Shown here piece by piece: positions 36,925 through 45,754 of a DNA stretch of 64,000 bases. The stretch comes from Catelliglobosispora koreensis DSM 44566 (lineage in GTDB: Bacteria; Actinomycetota; Actinomycetes; Mycobacteriales; Micromonosporaceae), in NCBI RefSeq assembly GCF_000379685.1, contig NZ_KB903291.1, positions 124,001 to 188,000 on the forward strand, read 5' to 3'. The notes under the pieces were generated by a model, which saw only the letters and a program-made list of their open reading frames with translations, searched no databases and was not told the DNA's origin. Position 1 is the stretch's first letter, and each line of letters opens with the position of its first letter. A program made the translations under genes and the position numbers.

Positions 36925-38940
36925 ATGTCACAGAACATCGCACAACGTGCGGCCGCACTGGGGGTCGCATCGGCTGTGCTTCTCGGTGTGGCAGCCGCCC
37001 AGCCGGCGGCTGCCACATCTGGCACACCGACAGCTGTCACCCGGGCGGCGCTGGACCCGGCACTGTCCGCGGGACGGGGCGCGAGTGTTCGCTTCCTTGA
37101 ACAAGAAGCGGAAAAGGCGGCGACCAACGGAACGGTGATCGGCCCAGAGCGGGCGGCGTATACGTTGCCGTCAGAGGCTTCGGGACGGTCGGCCGTCAAG
37201 CTCGCACCAGGACAGCATGTTGAGTTCACGTTGCCGAAGGCGGCGAACGCGATCACTGTCCGGTACAGCATTCCCGACGCCCCCAATGGCGGAGGCATCA
37301 AGGCGCCACTGGACGTCACCGTGAACGGTGGAGCACGCAGGACAATGACTCTGACGTCGGAGTATGCGTGGCTCTACAACCAATACCCGTTCTCCAATGA
37401 CCCGAACGCCGATCTGCTCCATCCTGATTGGTGGGTCACCGAGTGTGCCTGCGTTCCGGCATCTACGACGCCGGCACCGGTTTTCGCCAAGCCCTTCCGC
37501 CCCAGCCACTTCTATGACGAGCAGCGTCTGTGGCTCGGCAAGAGCGCCAAGGCGGGAGACAAGGTTCGGCTCACCGTCCCAGCGGGAAGCAATGCCGCAT
37601 GGACGGTTATCGACCTGCTCGACTCGGAACTCGTTGGAGCGCCACACCTTAACCCGCTTGCGGCCAACGTGTGGTTCTTCGGTGCTGACCCGACGGGCAA
37701 GCGCGACTCGGCGGACGCGATCGACCGGGCCATCGCTTTCGCGAAACGCCACCAGCTCAAGGTCTACCTTCCGCCAGGCACCTACCAGGTGAACCGGCAC
37801 ATCGTCGTCGATAACGTGACGATCGAAGGCGCCGGGAACTGGTACACGATCATCAAGGGCAAGCAAATCACGCTGCCCGAGCCGTTGCCGGATGGCTCCG
37901 TGCACACGGGCGTTGGCTTCTATGGCAAGTACGCCGCGGACGGTGGCAGCAGCAACGTGCACCTGTCCGGGTTCGCCATCGAGGGTGACGTTCGCGAGCG
38001 CATCGATGACGATCAGGTGAATGGCATCGGTGGTGCGATGAGCGACTCCACTATCGACGGCCTCTACATTCACCACACCAAAGTTGGCCTGTGGTTCGAC
38101 GGTCCGATGACGAACGTCAAGGTCACGAACAACATCATCGTGGACCAGATCGGCGATGGGCTGAACTTCCACACCGGCGTCACCAACTCGGTGGCCGCCA
38201 ACAACTTCATCCGCAACACCGGGGACGATGCCCTCGCGATGTGGTCACACAACGTGGAAAACGCGAACAACACGTTTGACCACAACACCATTCAGACGCC
38301 GGTGCTCGCTAATGGCATCGCGATCTACGGTGGCAAGGACATCACCCTGTCGGCAAACCTGATCGCCGACCCGATTCGTGAAGGCAGTGCGATTCACCTC
38401 GGGTCACGGTTCAGCGCCACGCCTTTCGCCGGAACCATCGCGGTGAAGGACAACACCACTGTCCGGGCTGGAACGTTCGAGCTGAACTGGAACATCGGCC
38501 TGGGTGCCCTGTGGATATTCGCCCTAGAGCGCAGCATCGAGGCGAATATCGAGGTCACTGGGGATCACTTCCTCGACAACACGTACAACGCGATCATGAT
38601 GGTCTCCGACTGGCCGGTGAAAGACCTGTACTCCATTACGAACGTTCACTTCAAGGACGTGCGTGTGGACGGGACGGGCACGTCAGTGGTCAGCGCACGA
38701 GTCAAGGGGTCAGCGACGTTCGAAAATGTCGACGCCAGAAACGTTGGTGCCGTTGGCATCAACAACTGCGGCGCCTTCAACTGGCTGCCCACAGGCTCGG
38801 AGTTCGCACTGATCGATCTCGGGGGCAATGACGGAGGCGGAACCACGGGACCATGGTTCGGCTCCTGGCAACTCCCGAACACCATCACTTGTGATGACCG
38901 GCCGCCGGTGGTCGTGCCGCCGGCTCCAGCACCGTGGTGA
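36925..38940 (+). CDS. Secreted GH87-like alpha-1,3-glucanase (right-handed beta-helix)
   Basis: A 671-residue precursor: signal peptide ending PAAATSG, a CBM35/6-like N-terminal domain (about 55-245), then a beta-helix (about 250-630) rich in N/G turns. Asp411 in IGDGLNFH and Asp434-Asp435 in NTGDDALAM have the same 23/24-residue spacing I recall for the catalytic aspartates of Bacillus GH87 Agl-KA. Likely target is alpha-1,3- or mixed alpha-glucan (fungal wall, bacterial glucan). Ends in a Pro-rich tail VVVPPAPAPW. Confidence 0.72.
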   Translation: MSQNIAQRAAALGVASAVLLGVAAAQPAAATSGTPTAVTRAALDPALSAGRGASVRFLEQEAEKAATNGTVIGPERAAYTLPSEASGRSAVKLAPGQHVEFTLPKAANAITVRYSIPDAPNGGGIKAPLDVTVNGGARRTMTLTSEYAWLYNQYPFSNDPNADLLHPDWWVTECACVPASTTPAPVFAKPFRPSHFYDEQRLWLGKSAKAGDKVRLTVPAGSNAAWTVIDLLDSELVGAPHLNPLAANVWFFGADPTGKRDSADAIDRAIAFAKRHQLKVYLPPGTYQVNRHIVVDNVTIEGAGNWYTIIKGKQITLPEPLPDGSVHTGVGFYGKYAADGGSSNVHLSGFAIEGDVRERIDDDQVNGIGGAMSDSTIDGLYIHHTKVGLWFDGPMTNVKVTNNIIVDQIGDGLNFHTGVTNSVAANNFIRNTGDDALAMWSHNVENANNTFDHNTIQTPVLANGIAIYGGKDITLSANLIADPIREGSAIHLGSRFSATPFAGTIAVKDNTTVRAGTFELNWNIGLGALWIFALERSIEANIEVTGDHFLDNTYNAIMMVSDWPVKDLYSITNVHFKDVRVDGTGTSVVSARVKGSATFENVDARNVGAVGINNCGAFNWLPTGSEFALIDLGGNDGGGTTGPWFGSWQLPNTITCDDRPPVVVPPAPAPW

Positions 38941-38954
38941 GGTAACACCGCAAG

Positions 38955-38986
38955 AGCCCGGTTCGGATCACCCGAGCCGGGCTTTT
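38955..38986 (+). terminator. Terminator after the beta-helix glucanase
   Basis: AGCCCGGTTCGG / CCGAGCCGGGCT, a 12-bp stem with one T.G pair, followed by TTTT. It lies partly inside the 3' end of the opposing LLM oxidoreductase gene. Confidence 0.85.
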
Positions 38987-39810
38987 ACATGCGTGCCAAG
39001 GAAGTTGAGGAAGCCCTCCTGATCGGGATCGTCCGGCGTCGGCTGCACGATCAGGCTGGTCGCCCCGGCATCGGCCCACCGCCGCAAGGACGCCGCGAAC
39101 TCATCAGCGTCACCGGTCGCGCAACGCTCGGCCAAAGAGTCGTAGCCCCACCCCACCCGTTCACGCTCCAGGCGGGCAGCGGCGTCAGGACCCGACGCGC
39201 CATGGATGTAGACCACGATCGGCAAATCTCCGGCCATCTCCCGCACCGCACGAGTCTGAGCGGGTGTCGTCCCTCCACTTAGGATGATGCCGTCGGCCGC
39301 TTCGGCGCACAGCGCAAGCGTTTTCGGGCCCAGACCGCCGGCCCAAATCGCCGGAGGTTCCGCTGGTGGCCAGTCCAGCTTGACGTTATCGAGCGTGACG
39401 TAGTTTCCGCTTACGGTGACGGGCTCGCCGCGCAACAAGGCACGCAGAGCGTGCAGGGATTCGCGCAGCAGCGTTAGCGGTGACGCGGCTCGTGCCCCCA
39501 CTTGCCCCATCCACGATTGCACCCCGTGCCCGACGGCGATGTGCACCCGGCCGGGGAAAAGCCGGTGCAGGGTCGCGGTTTCCATCGCCGTCAGCGCGAC
39601 GTTGCGCAGCGGGACGGGCAAAAGGCCAACGCCCACTTGAATTTCTTTCGTCCACGCGAGCGCTGGTCCCGCCGCCGCGATGCCGCTCTCTAGGAAGCAG
39701 TCCTCCCAGAGCCACAGTTCATCCAGGCCAGACTGGTCGGCGGCGACGGCGAACGACTTCAGCCGCTCCGGAGGCAACTGCGGGATGAACACGGCACCGA
39801 GTTTCGTCAT
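38968..39810 (-). CDS. LLM-class (F420/flavin-dependent) oxidoreductase
   Basis: A 280-residue TIM-barrel protein of the luciferase-like family: LGAVFIPQLPPERLKSFAVAADQSGLDELWLWEDCF, VGVGLLPVPLRNVALTAMETATLHRLFPGRVHIAVGHG, and PAIWAGGLGPKTLALCAEAADGIIL. In actinobacteria such enzymes commonly use F420; the substrate is unknown. ATG at 39810 is preferred over 39819 by homology. Divergent from an ECF sigma gene 57 bp away. Confidence 0.87.
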   Translation of the reverse strand: MTKLGAVFIPQLPPERLKSFAVAADQSGLDELWLWEDCFLESGIAAAGPALAWTKEIQVGVGLLPVPLRNVALTAMETATLHRLFPGRVHIAVGHGVQSWMGQVGARAASPLTLLRESLHALRALLRGEPVTVSGNYVTLDNVKLDWPPAEPPAIWAGGLGPKTLALCAEAADGIILSGGTTPAQTRAVREMAGDLPIVVYIHGASGPDAAARLERERVGWGYDSLAERCATGDADEFAASLRRWADAGATSLIVQPTPDDPDQEGFLNFLGTHVKARLG

Positions 39811-39867
39811 GGTGCCCATTGTCAGCGATTGGCCGGTTGTCAGGGGGTGGGCTTATTCTCGGCAGTT

Positions 39868-40899
39868 ATGAGTCTGGTTACAGCTGGTGTCGAACAGGAG
39901 CTTGAGCGCTATCGCGTGGAGCTGACCGGATATTGCTACCGGATGCTCGGTTCTGGCTTTGAAGCTGAAGACGCTGTCCAGGAGACCATGGTCCGGGCAT
40001 GGAAGAATTTCGAGCGGTTTGAGGGCCGGTCTGCCCTGCGCTCCTGGCTATACCGCATCGCGACGAATGTCTGCCTCGACATGCTCGGCAGCGCACAACG
40101 CCGCGCTCGCCCGATGGAGCTTGGGCCGGCGTCCAACTCTCCGAACAGCATTGGCCCCACCTCACCCGAGGTCACCCCGCTCGCCGAAAACGTCTGGCTC
40201 GGGCCCGTGCCCGATAGCCGGGTGCTGCCCGAGACGAGCGATCCGGCCGACATGGCGGTGGCGCGCGAGACGGTCCGCCTGGCGTTTGTGGCCGCATTGC
40301 AGCACCTGCCGGCCAAGCAGCGGGCCGTGCTGATTCTGCGCGAGGTGCTGGCCTGGTCGGCTCAAGAGGTCGCCGAGCTGCTTGACACGACGGTCGCGTC
40401 GGTCAACAGCGCTTTGCAGCGCGCTCGCACCACGATCGCCGAGATCAGCCAGACCCCGGCCGAGACGCTCAAGCCGCTCGACAAAGACCAGCTCTCGCTG
40501 CTCGCGCGTTATGTCGACGCGTTCGAGCGCTACGACATGGATTCCCTAGCCACGCTGCTGCACGAAGACGCCACGCTGTCCATGCCGCCGCTGGCGCTTT
40601 GGTTCCGTGGCATCGCCAACATCCGCGATTGGATGCTCGGCACCGGAAATGGTTGCCAGGGCTCCAAACTGGTGCCGACAGTCGCGAATGGACTGCCGGC
40701 CTTCGGCCAATACCGCACGACGGGGCCGTGGGCGCTTATCGTCCTGGAGATCTCAAATGGCCGCATCGCCGGGGTGAACAACTTCCTCGACGTCGATCGT
40801 GTTTTCCCGCTGTTTGGCCTGCCCATGGAGTATGACCCCGCCCAGGCCAGTAAGGCTAAGGAGCAGTATCAGCTTTGGGCAGGCGGCTTCAATGCGTAG
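39868..40899 (+). CDS. ECF sigma factor with C-terminal SnoaL-like domain (SigG type)
   Basis: A 343-residue protein: sigma region 2 at about 10-80 (YCYRMLGSGFEAEDAVQETMVRAW; SALRSWLYRIATNVCLDML), region 4 at about 145-200 (LPAKQRAVLILREVLAWSAQEVAELLDTTVASVNSALQRAR), then a SnoaL-like fold (LARYVDAFERYDMDSLATLLHEDATLSMPP) in place of a separate anti-sigma factor. Start ATG at 39868. Its 3' 147 bp overlap a convergent STAS gene, so both transcripts would be antisense there. Confidence 0.9.
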   Translation: MSLVTAGVEQELERYRVELTGYCYRMLGSGFEAEDAVQETMVRAWKNFERFEGRSALRSWLYRIATNVCLDMLGSAQRRARPMELGPASNSPNSIGPTSPEVTPLAENVWLGPVPDSRVLPETSDPADMAVARETVRLAFVAALQHLPAKQRAVLILREVLAWSAQEVAELLDTTVASVNSALQRARTTIAEISQTPAETLKPLDKDQLSLLARYVDAFERYDMDSLATLLHEDATLSMPPLALWFRGIANIRDWMLGTGNGCQGSKLVPTVANGLPAFGQYRTTGPWALIVLEISNGRIAGVNNFLDVDRVFPLFGLPMEYDPAQASKAKEQYQLWAGGFNA

Positions 40900-41136
40900 G
40901 AAGCTGTTGTGGCGAAGCGCGATCAGCTGCAGGCGGGCAAGCGCGTCGACGATCACTAGGTCGGGCTGATCGACGGCACCAACGTCGCATTCAACGAAGG
41001 GCCTCCGGTCGCCATCGAGAAGATCGATAAGCTGTTCGCACAGCTTGGGGATGTCCTCGCGGCGCACCGGAGGCAGGATCACCAGCTGCGCATCTTTATC
41101 CACACTGATTAGACGGGTCAGGCGATGCAAACTCAT
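40753..41136 (-). CDS. STAS-domain protein (anti-anti-sigma-like), overlapping the sigma gene
   Basis: A 127-residue protein with a STAS-like core: AQLVILPPVRREDIPKLCEQLIDLLD, FVECDVGAVDQPDLVIVDALARLQLIALRHNSFLRI, LILLLSLTGLGGVI. It ends GQAKQRENTIDVEEVVHPGDAAI, a type of tail I recall in homologues, which supports the coding of the segment lying antisense to the sigma gene. ATG 41136 is proposed; it overlaps the divergent phosphopantetheinyl transferase start by 12 bp, so a shorter start is possible. Confidence 0.72.
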   Translation of the reverse strand: MSLHRLTRLISVDKDAQLVILPPVRREDIPKLCEQLIDLLDGDRRPFVECDVGAVDQPDLVIVDALARLQLIALRHNSFLRIEAACPKLILLLSLTGLGGVILHGQAKQRENTIDVEEVVHPGDAAI

Positions 41137-41802
41137 CGGTGCGAGATCTGGTGGGCTCGCCTTGATCAGCTTCTGCCCGCTCACCTGGCGATCCTGACGC
41201 CGGTTGAGCTTGAACGGCGGGAAAAACTGCACCGGCCAGCTGACCGCGAACGTTCCGCGCTCGGCGCCGCCCTGCTGCGCATCGCCGCCGGGGAGACGCT
41301 GGGGATTTCACCGCAGGACGTGCGAGTCCAGCGGCACTGCCCGACCTGCGCCAGCGAGTCGCACGGGCGTCCGTCCATTCCCGAGCTGCACGTTTCAGTG
41401 ACGCACTCGGGGCAGTGGGCGGGGGTAGCTGTCACAGCCGCGGGCCCGGTCGGCCTAGATGTGGAAGAGGCTTCGGAGCGGCTGGAGTTCACGCCGATGC
41501 TGCGGATGGTCCTGTCCCCCAGCGAGCCGCCTCCGCCAGACCGCGATGGCTTCTTCGTCTACTGGACCCGCAAGGAAGCCATCCTCAAGGCGACCGGTGA
41601 TGGCCTGCGTGAGTCGATGACCAAACTGACCGTCTCAGCGCCGGGCGAGTCACCTCGGCTGATCGATGCCGCCGGGCGCCCAGATCTGGTGGAGCTAACA
41701 CAGCTCCACGATCTGACGCCCGGCGCGGGATATCCGGCCGCCGCAGCCGTGTTATCCCCATTCCCCTTATTAGTGAAGCAACGGTTTCTTACAGCTGAGT
41801 GA
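41125..41802 (+). CDS. 4'-phosphopantetheinyl transferase, Sfp type
   Basis: Transfers phosphopantetheine from CoA to carrier proteins, activating PKS/NRPS or fatty acid synthases. The 225-residue protein has HVSVTHSGQWAGVAV, the Mg ligands in VGLDVEEA (Asp112, Glu114) and the W-x2-KE-x3-K motif YWTRKEAILKATGDGL (Trp147, Lys150, Glu151, Lys155). No synthase genes are in the window. Overlaps the divergent STAS start by 12 bp and the convergent M23 gene by 14 bp. Confidence 0.92.
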   Translation: MQTHRCEIWWARLDQLLPAHLAILTPVELERREKLHRPADRERSALGAALLRIAAGETLGISPQDVRVQRHCPTCASESHGRPSIPELHVSVTHSGQWAGVAVTAAGPVGLDVEEASERLEFTPMLRMVLSPSEPPPPDRDGFFVYWTRKEAILKATGDGLRESMTKLTVSAPGESPRLIDAAGRPDLVELTQLHDLTPGAGYPAAAAVLSPFPLLVKQRFLTAE

Positions 41803-42736
41803 CCCTGATCGCGTCGGCGATGACGAGACCGGTGCCCGCTGTCCACCTGCTCACGGCGATGACGTTGTAGTCGCCTGCCGCGAGGTTGAACGTGCCTATC
41901 GTTCGCCAAGTCCCGCCGCCGGACCGCTGGTCAACATAAACCGTTTGATTACCAGAGGTCGTGACGACGATGTAAGGCGCGGCGGTGTTGTAGCCGGGCA
42001 GAGCCGGATACCACACGTCGACCCGGTAGTTGGCCGTGGCGGGGAGATTGAACTTGTACCAGGCGGCGTCGCTGGCTGAAACCGGCTCGGCGTACCGGTA
42101 GTCCGCACCGTACTTCTGCGACGAGTACGTTGACGTGCCCCAGTTCGCTGACGCGCTGAACCGTCCCGCAGTGCCGTTGTCCACAATGGACGACGGTCCG
42201 GTCGGGCAGCCGTTGTCACTGGTCAGGTACTTCGAGTAGTAAGACCCCGGATAGGGCGCCAGCGAGACTCCGTTGATGCGGATCGTCTGCCCGACCCCGT
42301 TCAAGAGTTGCTCGTAGTGCTGGTGCGGTCCGCTTGAGTTACCTGTTGAGCCGGTGGTGCCGATCTGCTGTCCTTGTGCGACAGCGGCACCGTGGGCGAC
42401 AGAGAACGCCGACAGGTGGAAGTAGTACGTTTTCCAGCCCGCTCCGTGGTCTATGACGATGTAGTTTCCGGCTCCGTTCGCCTCCCAATAGCGGAAAGCG
42501 GTGCCTGACGCGGAAGCCAAAACGGGTGCGCCGTTGGTGGCTCCGCCATCACTGCGCACGAAGTCGAGCGCCAGCCTGACCTCGGCCGAGTGATGTGAGT
42601 AAGTCCAGGTCTCACCGCAACGGAACGGTGCTTTGAAGTTGGGTGCCGCCATCGCTGGAGTGGACACGACGAACAGTCCACCTAAGACAGCGAGCAGGAC
42701 GACCGCGAAACTTCGCAGCATTTTGTTTATATTCAC
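41789..42736 (-). CDS. Secreted M23 metallopeptidase with golvesin-like C-terminal domain
   Basis: A 315-residue precursor: signal peptide MLRSFAVVLLAVLGG...MAA, then a lysostaphin-type domain (about 35-165) with SHHSAEVRLALDFV (His, Asp ligands) and GPHQHYEQL (HxH motif), and a C-terminal golvesin/xylan-esterase-type binding domain (about 186-315). Cleaves peptidoglycan cross-bridges or related peptides outside the cell. GTG at 42736 follows GGGAGG. The C-terminal domain is about 80% identical by eye to that of the amidase at 43922. Confidence 0.9.
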   Translation of the reverse strand: MNINKMLRSFAVVLLAVLGGLFVVSTPAMAAPNFKAPFRCGETWTYSHHSAEVRLALDFVRSDGGATNGAPVLASASGTAFRYWEANGAGNYIVIDHGAGWKTYYFHLSAFSVAHGAAVAQGQQIGTTGSTGNSSGPHQHYEQLLNGVGQTIRINGVSLAPYPGSYYSKYLTSDNGCPTGPSSIVDNGTAGRFSASANWGTSTYSSQKYGADYRYAEPVSASDAAWYKFNLPATANYRVDVWYPALPGYNTAAPYIVVTTSGNQTVYVDQRSGGGTWRTIGTFNLAAGDYNVIAVSRWTAGTGLVIADAIRVTQL

Positions 42737-42751
42737 GATTGCCTCCCGAAG

Positions 42752-42765
42752 TGGAAGCGCTTAGT
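42752..42765. promoter_or_regulatory. Degenerate CebR/LacI-like half palindrome
   Basis: TGGAAGCGCTTAGT shares TGGAAGCGCT with the two cellulase operators but loses the right arm. It is 15 bp upstream of the M23 peptidase start. LacI-family binding is possible but weakly supported. Confidence 0.3.
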
Positions 42766-42835
42766 GGGCACATCATGTGCTTGCACTTCGGGCCAAGGTG
42801 AACCCCTTCGGAGCCAACCGAAAGAGCCTGGTCAG

Positions 42836-43816
42836 ATGCTGCGAATACACTTCACAGGCGCCGACCTGATGCGCACGAGGATCGCGTCCGCGCCCGATCC
42901 CATGTGGGAACTGACGCTGAGTTTGCATCAGTTGCGCAGCCCGAGTTCCCCTGTTTTCCGGGAGTGGCGGCGCAGCACACTGAAGCGATTACACAGCACA
43001 GGCGGGCTTGACTTGCTGCTGTCGCTGGTTCCGCAAACCGGCTATTTTCCGGACTTTCTCACCCCGGCCGAGTCGGGCAAAGGTTTCGGTGCGGCGCTCG
43101 ATGCGATCCTGTCGACACCGAAAACCCGTCTGGCACATGAACTTTCGCTGCTGACACCCGCTAAGCCCGCGCCCAGCTGGGCCAAACAGCTCGCGGCCGG
43201 CGATCTCGACATTCTGCGGAAACTGGCCGAGGTGCTGCAGGTTTACTACGCGGCGGCGATCGAGCCCTACCTGACGGAGATCAGGGCCAGTGTTCAGATC
43301 GACCGCTCACGGCGTACCAGAAGCTTGGCTGATGGCGGATATGAACAGCTGCTGGCAGATATGCGCCCTACCTTGCGCTGGCACGGCTCAGTTATTGAAG
43401 CCGACTACCCGGGCGAGCAAATCTGTTACCTGAATGGCCGCGGCCTGCTGTTTGTTCCTTCGTTCTTCTGCTGGGGCAAGCCGATTACGTTGCGGGACAA
43501 GAGTTTGCCGCCGGTTCTAGTGTGCCCCGTTGACCGCGATGCCCGGTTCATGGCGCTGAACCTGTCCTCGCCTGCCCGCCGCACCAGGGAACCGCTGGCG
43601 GCGCTGGTCGGGCGCACGCGTGCGGCGGTGCTGACCACGATCGGCGACGGCTGCACGACCGGCGAGATCGCGCGGCGGCTGGACGTTTCGCTCGCCACGG
43701 CGAGTGAGCACGCGACGGTGCTACGTCAGGCCGGCCTAGTCGCCAGTGTCCGGGATGGAAACTCAACCGTGCACGTGTTAACACCGCTGGCCAGCACCCT
43801 CCTAACCGGACTGTAA
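42836..43816 (+). CDS. ArsR-family regulator with DUF5937-like N-terminal domain
   Basis: A 326-residue regulator: the N-terminal ~240 residues (MLRIHFTGADLMRTRIASAPDPMWELTLSLHQL...) match the large domain of actinobacterial ArsR-like proteins, and a C-terminal winged helix (GRTRAAVLTTIGDGCTTGEIARRLDVSLATASEHATVLRQAGLV) binds DNA. Ligand unknown. Located between two golvesin-domain wall hydrolases and divergent from the M23 gene, so it may regulate it (inference). Confidence 0.83.
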   Translation: MLRIHFTGADLMRTRIASAPDPMWELTLSLHQLRSPSSPVFREWRRSTLKRLHSTGGLDLLLSLVPQTGYFPDFLTPAESGKGFGAALDAILSTPKTRLAHELSLLTPAKPAPSWAKQLAAGDLDILRKLAEVLQVYYAAAIEPYLTEIRASVQIDRSRRTRSLADGGYEQLLADMRPTLRWHGSVIEADYPGEQICYLNGRGLLFVPSFFCWGKPITLRDKSLPPVLVCPVDRDARFMALNLSSPARRTREPLAALVGRTRAAVLTTIGDGCTTGEIARRLDVSLATASEHATVLRQAGLVASVRDGNSTVHVLTPLASTLLTGL

Positions 43817-43921
43817 GAATTTTACGGTGCGTTTGAACAATCCGTTAACTATTGACATGACATTTGTCGATGGCTCAAGATGTGGCACCAAACGTTGCAC
43901 CTTCCCCTTCAGGAGGAACTC

Positions 43922-44902
43922 ATGGTGCGCAAAATGGTCGCCTTGGCCGCCGCCATCGGCGGAATCATCATCCTCATCCCCGGCGTCGCCCATGCCAGCA
44001 CGGACTACGGGCCAGCCGCCTGGGTGCCGGCCCACTCGGCGAACTACACCGTGGCCAATCGCGAGAGCAGCCACAACATCAACTACGTGGTCATCCACAC
44101 CACACAGGGGTCCTACAACGGGACCATCAGCTGGATCCAGAACCCAGCCTCGCAGGTCAGCGCGCACTACGTCGTGAAGTCGTCCAATGGCGCCGTCACG
44201 CAAATGGTGCGGGAGAAGGACATCGCGTGGCACGCGGGCAACTGGACCTACAACACCCAGTCGATCGGCATCGAGCATGAGGGCTGGGTCGAGCAAGACG
44301 GCTGGTACACCGAGGCTTTGTATCAATCCTCGGCGGCCATCGTCCGCAGTGTGACCGCGAAGTATGGCATTCCGCGCGACCGTGCTCACATCATCGGGCA
44401 CAACGAGGTTCCGGGTGCGACGCACACCGACCCCGGACCACGCTGGAACTGGTCTTACTTCATGTCACTGGTCAACGGCACCACACCGCCCACATGGACG
44501 TCCACTGTGGACAACACCACCGCGGGCCGGTTCAGTGCTTCGGCGAACTGGCTGACGTCGTCCTACTCGTCGCAGAAGCACGGCGCTGACTACCGTTACG
44601 CGGAGCCAGTTTCGGCTAGCGATGGCGCCTGGTACAAGTTCAACATCCCGGCGACGGCGAGCTACCGCGTGGACGTCTGGTATCCAGCTTTGCCCGGCTA
44701 CAACACGGCGGCTCCCTACATCGTCGTGACGCCAAGCGGTAACCAGGTCGTATACGTCGACCAGAGATCGGGTGGCGGCACTTGGCGCAGCCTCGGCACT
44801 TTCACCCTCGCGGGCGGCGACTACAACGCGGTTGCCGTCAGCAGATGGACGAGCGGAACGGGATTGGTCATCGCTGACGCCGTCCGGCTGACGCGCGTCT
44901 AA
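43922..44902 (+). CDS. Secreted N-acetylmuramoyl-L-alanine amidase with golvesin-like domain
   Basis: A 326-residue precursor: signal peptide ending GVAHA, amidase_2/PGRP domain about 35-185 (YVVIHTTQGSYNGTISWI with the first zinc His; SIGIEHEGW; IIGHNEVPGATHTDPG with the second His and Asp), then the golvesin-like domain about 196-326. Cuts the amide bond between MurNAc and the stem peptide. AGGAGG precedes ATG 43922. Terminator follows at 44909. Confidence 0.93.
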   Translation: MVRKMVALAAAIGGIIILIPGVAHASTDYGPAAWVPAHSANYTVANRESSHNINYVVIHTTQGSYNGTISWIQNPASQVSAHYVVKSSNGAVTQMVREKDIAWHAGNWTYNTQSIGIEHEGWVEQDGWYTEALYQSSAAIVRSVTAKYGIPRDRAHIIGHNEVPGATHTDPGPRWNWSYFMSLVNGTTPPTWTSTVDNTTAGRFSASANWLTSSYSSQKHGADYRYAEPVSASDGAWYKFNIPATASYRVDVWYPALPGYNTAAPYIVVTPSGNQVVYVDQRSGGGTWRSLGTFTLAGGDYNAVAVSRWTSGTGLVIADAVRLTRV

Positions 44903-44908
44903 CCCGTC

Positions 44909-44937
44909 GTGCCAGGTGGGTTATGCCCACCTGGCAC
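44909..44937 (+). terminator. Terminator after the amidase gene
   Basis: Perfect 12-bp stem GTGCCAGGTGGG / CCCACCTGGCAC with a 5-nt loop. It also argues that the following gene starts at 44948 and not within the hairpin. Confidence 0.88.
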
Positions 44938-44947
44938 TATTGCCCGC

Positions 44948-45751
44948 ATGCGGGTGATGACGTGGAACGTGTGGTGGCGCTTTAACGACTGGCAGCAACG
45001 GAGCAAGGCCATCCTCGAAGTGCTGCGCGCGGAACAGCCAGACATCGTTGGTTTTCAAGAAGCATGGGCCGACGAGGGTACTCATCTAGCCGCCTGGCTG
45101 GCCGCGGAGCTCAGCATGCACGCCGCTTTTTTCGCCCCCTCCGATCAGCAAACGTGGACTAAGCGCGTTGACGATCCCGGTGCCCGCTATGGCGCCGCGT
45201 TCCTGAGCCGCTGGCCGATCCGGGCTGAACAAGGCGCTGACCTCGTGCAGGATCCGAGCCGCCCGATATTCAGTGTTCTGATTGACGCTCCTCATGCGAC
45301 AGTTCCCGTAGTGAATACGCATTTGAGTGCGCTTCCCTATGGCGGAACAGCCCTGCGCTTGGCACAGCTGGAGCAAGTGGCGCAACACGTTGCCGCACTT
45401 CCGGTTACGAATCATCCACCGGTGGTGCTTGGTGACTTCAACGCCGAGCCCGAGTCAGATGAAGTGCGCCGCTTCGGTGGCCTCCTGACCGAGCCGTTCT
45501 TGCCGGGACAGGTGTTTCTGGACACCTGGCGCTATGCCCCGCACGGCGATCCGGGCTTCACCTGGAGCCGCGAGAACCCTTATGTGGAAAGGGGAATCGA
45601 GCCAAGCATGCGTATCGATTACATTCACGTGGTGCCCCGCTGGGATGCACCAGGCCATGTCCGCTCCGTGCGGCTCGCCGCCAACGCGCCCGTCGATGGT
45701 GTGTGGCCGAGCGACCACTTTGCGGTGGTGGCCGAACTATCAGAAAGCTAG
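44948..45751 (+). CDS. Endonuclease/exonuclease/phosphatase (EEP) family hydrolase
   Basis: A 267-residue Mg-dependent phosphoesterase of the DNase I-like fold: RVMTWNVWWRF, DIVGFQEAW, VVNTHLSAL, VVLGDFNAEPESDE, IDYIHVV, and the catalytic pair WPSDHFAVVAEL. Substrate may be nucleic acid, nucleotide or lipid phosphate. Only 3 bp separate its stop from the start of kptA, so the two are likely translated together. Confidence 0.88.
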   Translation: MRVMTWNVWWRFNDWQQRSKAILEVLRAEQPDIVGFQEAWADEGTHLAAWLAAELSMHAAFFAPSDQQTWTKRVDDPGARYGAAFLSRWPIRAEQGADLVQDPSRPIFSVLIDAPHATVPVVNTHLSALPYGGTALRLAQLEQVAQHVAALPVTNHPPVVLGDFNAEPESDEVRRFGGLLTEPFLPGQVFLDTWRYAPHGDPGFTWSRENPYVERGIEPSMRIDYIHVVPRWDAPGHVRSVRLAANAPVDGVWPSDHFAVVAELSES

Positions 45752-45754
45752 TCA

